Shown in pieces: positions 43,351 through 43,752 of a stretch of 43,752 nt of DNA (the first letter of the stretch is position 1; the number at the start of each line of letters is the position of its first letter). The DNA is from Bacteroidales bacterium. Its GTDB lineage: Bacteria; Bacteroidota; Bacteroidia; Bacteroidales; Muribaculaceae. A program made the position numbers and the translations under genes. The notes beneath the pieces were generated by a model. The model worked only from the letters and a program-made list of their open reading frames with translations, ran no database searches and was not told the DNA's origin. Location: assembly GCA_014800245.1 (NCBI GenBank), contig JAAVGM010000028.1:1-43752 (forward strand). The letters are read 5' to 3'.

Positions 43351-43752
43351 TCATTCCGTACTGAATCTTGAATTGTCTGTATTCTTTTCAATATTCGGTG
43401 CTCTGAACCTCTTTCCGGAGTTGAATTTGTATGTCACTCCGAGTCTCACGTTTAAATAAGTTTTTGTTTTGGTTAAACGGGTATAGCCAGATGATTCTGT
43501 TCTGAGTTTAAATTTCCGCTGCAACATGTCTTCAAGACCAATCGATACCGACCAGTGCTTGCCAAATTGTTTTTGAATCGTAGGATTAAGATTCAGAATC
43601 GGGGAAACGGTGATGTTGCCAATCTTCATTTTTGAGGTATAGTAGCAATTCATCGTGAGGTTAAAATCTTTCGGCAATAAAAATGTGGTACTTGCCACGA
43701 CCTGAAGATAGCCGAATGTATCAAAAGAATCCTTGTCAGAGAGTTTTTGGGA
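43351..43752 (-). CDS. Outer-membrane beta-barrel protein, C-terminal part (cut by window edge)
   Basis: The open frame enters from the right edge of the window (in frame at 43752) and gives 133 visible residues, so the gene's 5' part lies outside. Alternating aromatic/hydrophobic strands ('DFNLTMNCYYTSKMKIGNITVSP', 'HWSVSIGLEDMLQRKFKLRTES', 'KTYLNVRLGVTYKFNSGKRF') match the last strands of TonB-dependent-receptor-like proteins of the OMP_b-brl type, with 'GVTYKFN' as the terminal strand followed by a short basic tail. It would be in the outer membrane. It is convergent with the truncated DUF1016 gene, with 56 bases between stops and no clear terminator. Confidence 0.8.
   Translation of the reverse strand, partial: SQKLSDKDSFDTFGYLQVVASTTFLLPKDFNLTMNCYYTSKMKIGNITVSPILNLNPTIQKQFGKHWSVSIGLEDMLQRKFKLRTESSGYTRLTKTKTYLNVRLGVTYKFNSGKRFRAPNIEKNTDNSRFSTE

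Overview
This window comes from a Bacteroidales genome and looks most like the Muribaculaceae/Bacteroides side of the order. Four things point there. Several genes are preceded by the Bacteroidales promoter pattern TTTG, about 19-20 bp, then TAnnTTTG, and Shine-Dalgarno sequences are rare. The gene content is typical: C10 peptidase, BspA-type leucine-rich repeat proteins, hcp, CBM26-type amylases, DUF3737, MBOAT/DHHW pair. Several exported proteins end in the short 'LQG...GIYIV...' tail common in this phylum. The leucine operon combines leuACDB with a second LeuA-like gene. No tRNA, rRNA, CRISPR array, transposase or phage gene was recognised.

Layout. 1-1.1 kb: a lone HTH protein and a gene-free stretch holding a ~330-bp imperfect inverted-repeat element, with a shorter relative near 5.4 kb. 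1.2-5.3 kb: a DUF488 protein with a small membrane protein, then a leftward cluster of MFS transporter, cupin and hybrid-cluster protein (hcp). 6-15.6 kb: a secreted-protein island with a 1962-residue C10 cysteine peptidase carrying leucine-rich repeats, and a convergent pair of secreted leucine-rich repeat proteins. 15.6-24.2 kb: a membrane-anchored TPR/LuxR-type regulator with a cluster of GTCTAT boxes over its promoter, followed by two divergently transcribed secreted GH13 alpha-amylases with starch-binding modules; no SusC/SusD-type genes are present. 24.4-30.9 kb: the leucine operon leuA-leuC-leuD-leuA2-leuB behind a clear promoter and a leader containing a direct repeat. 31-34.5 kb: a leftward operon of DUF3737 beta-helix protein, MalY-type PLP enzyme and MATE exporter. 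34.6-39.9 kb: a tightly packed four-gene operon of MBOAT acyltransferase, DHHW/AlgJ-like protein, an unrecognised acidic tail-anchored protein and an AI-2E/PerM-family membrane protein. 40-43.7 kb: a secreted M6 metalloprotease, a GNAT acetyltransferase, a truncated DUF1016 (YhcG) gene with palindromic in-frame repeats, and the 3' end of an outer-membrane beta-barrel gene cut by the window edge.

How the parts work together. The leucine operon is a complete branch from 2-oxoisovalerate to 2-oxoisocaproate, plus one extra DRE-TIM condensing enzyme. The two amylases probably degrade starch or glycogen outside the inner membrane, and the adjacent one-component membrane regulator is a candidate controller. 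The MBOAT operon probably O-acylates an envelope or exported glycan. The best candidates for something undescribed are the unrecognised third protein of that operon, the GTCTAT box cluster on an apparently leaderless regulator promoter, and the palindromic 39-bp repeats in the DUF1016 gene.
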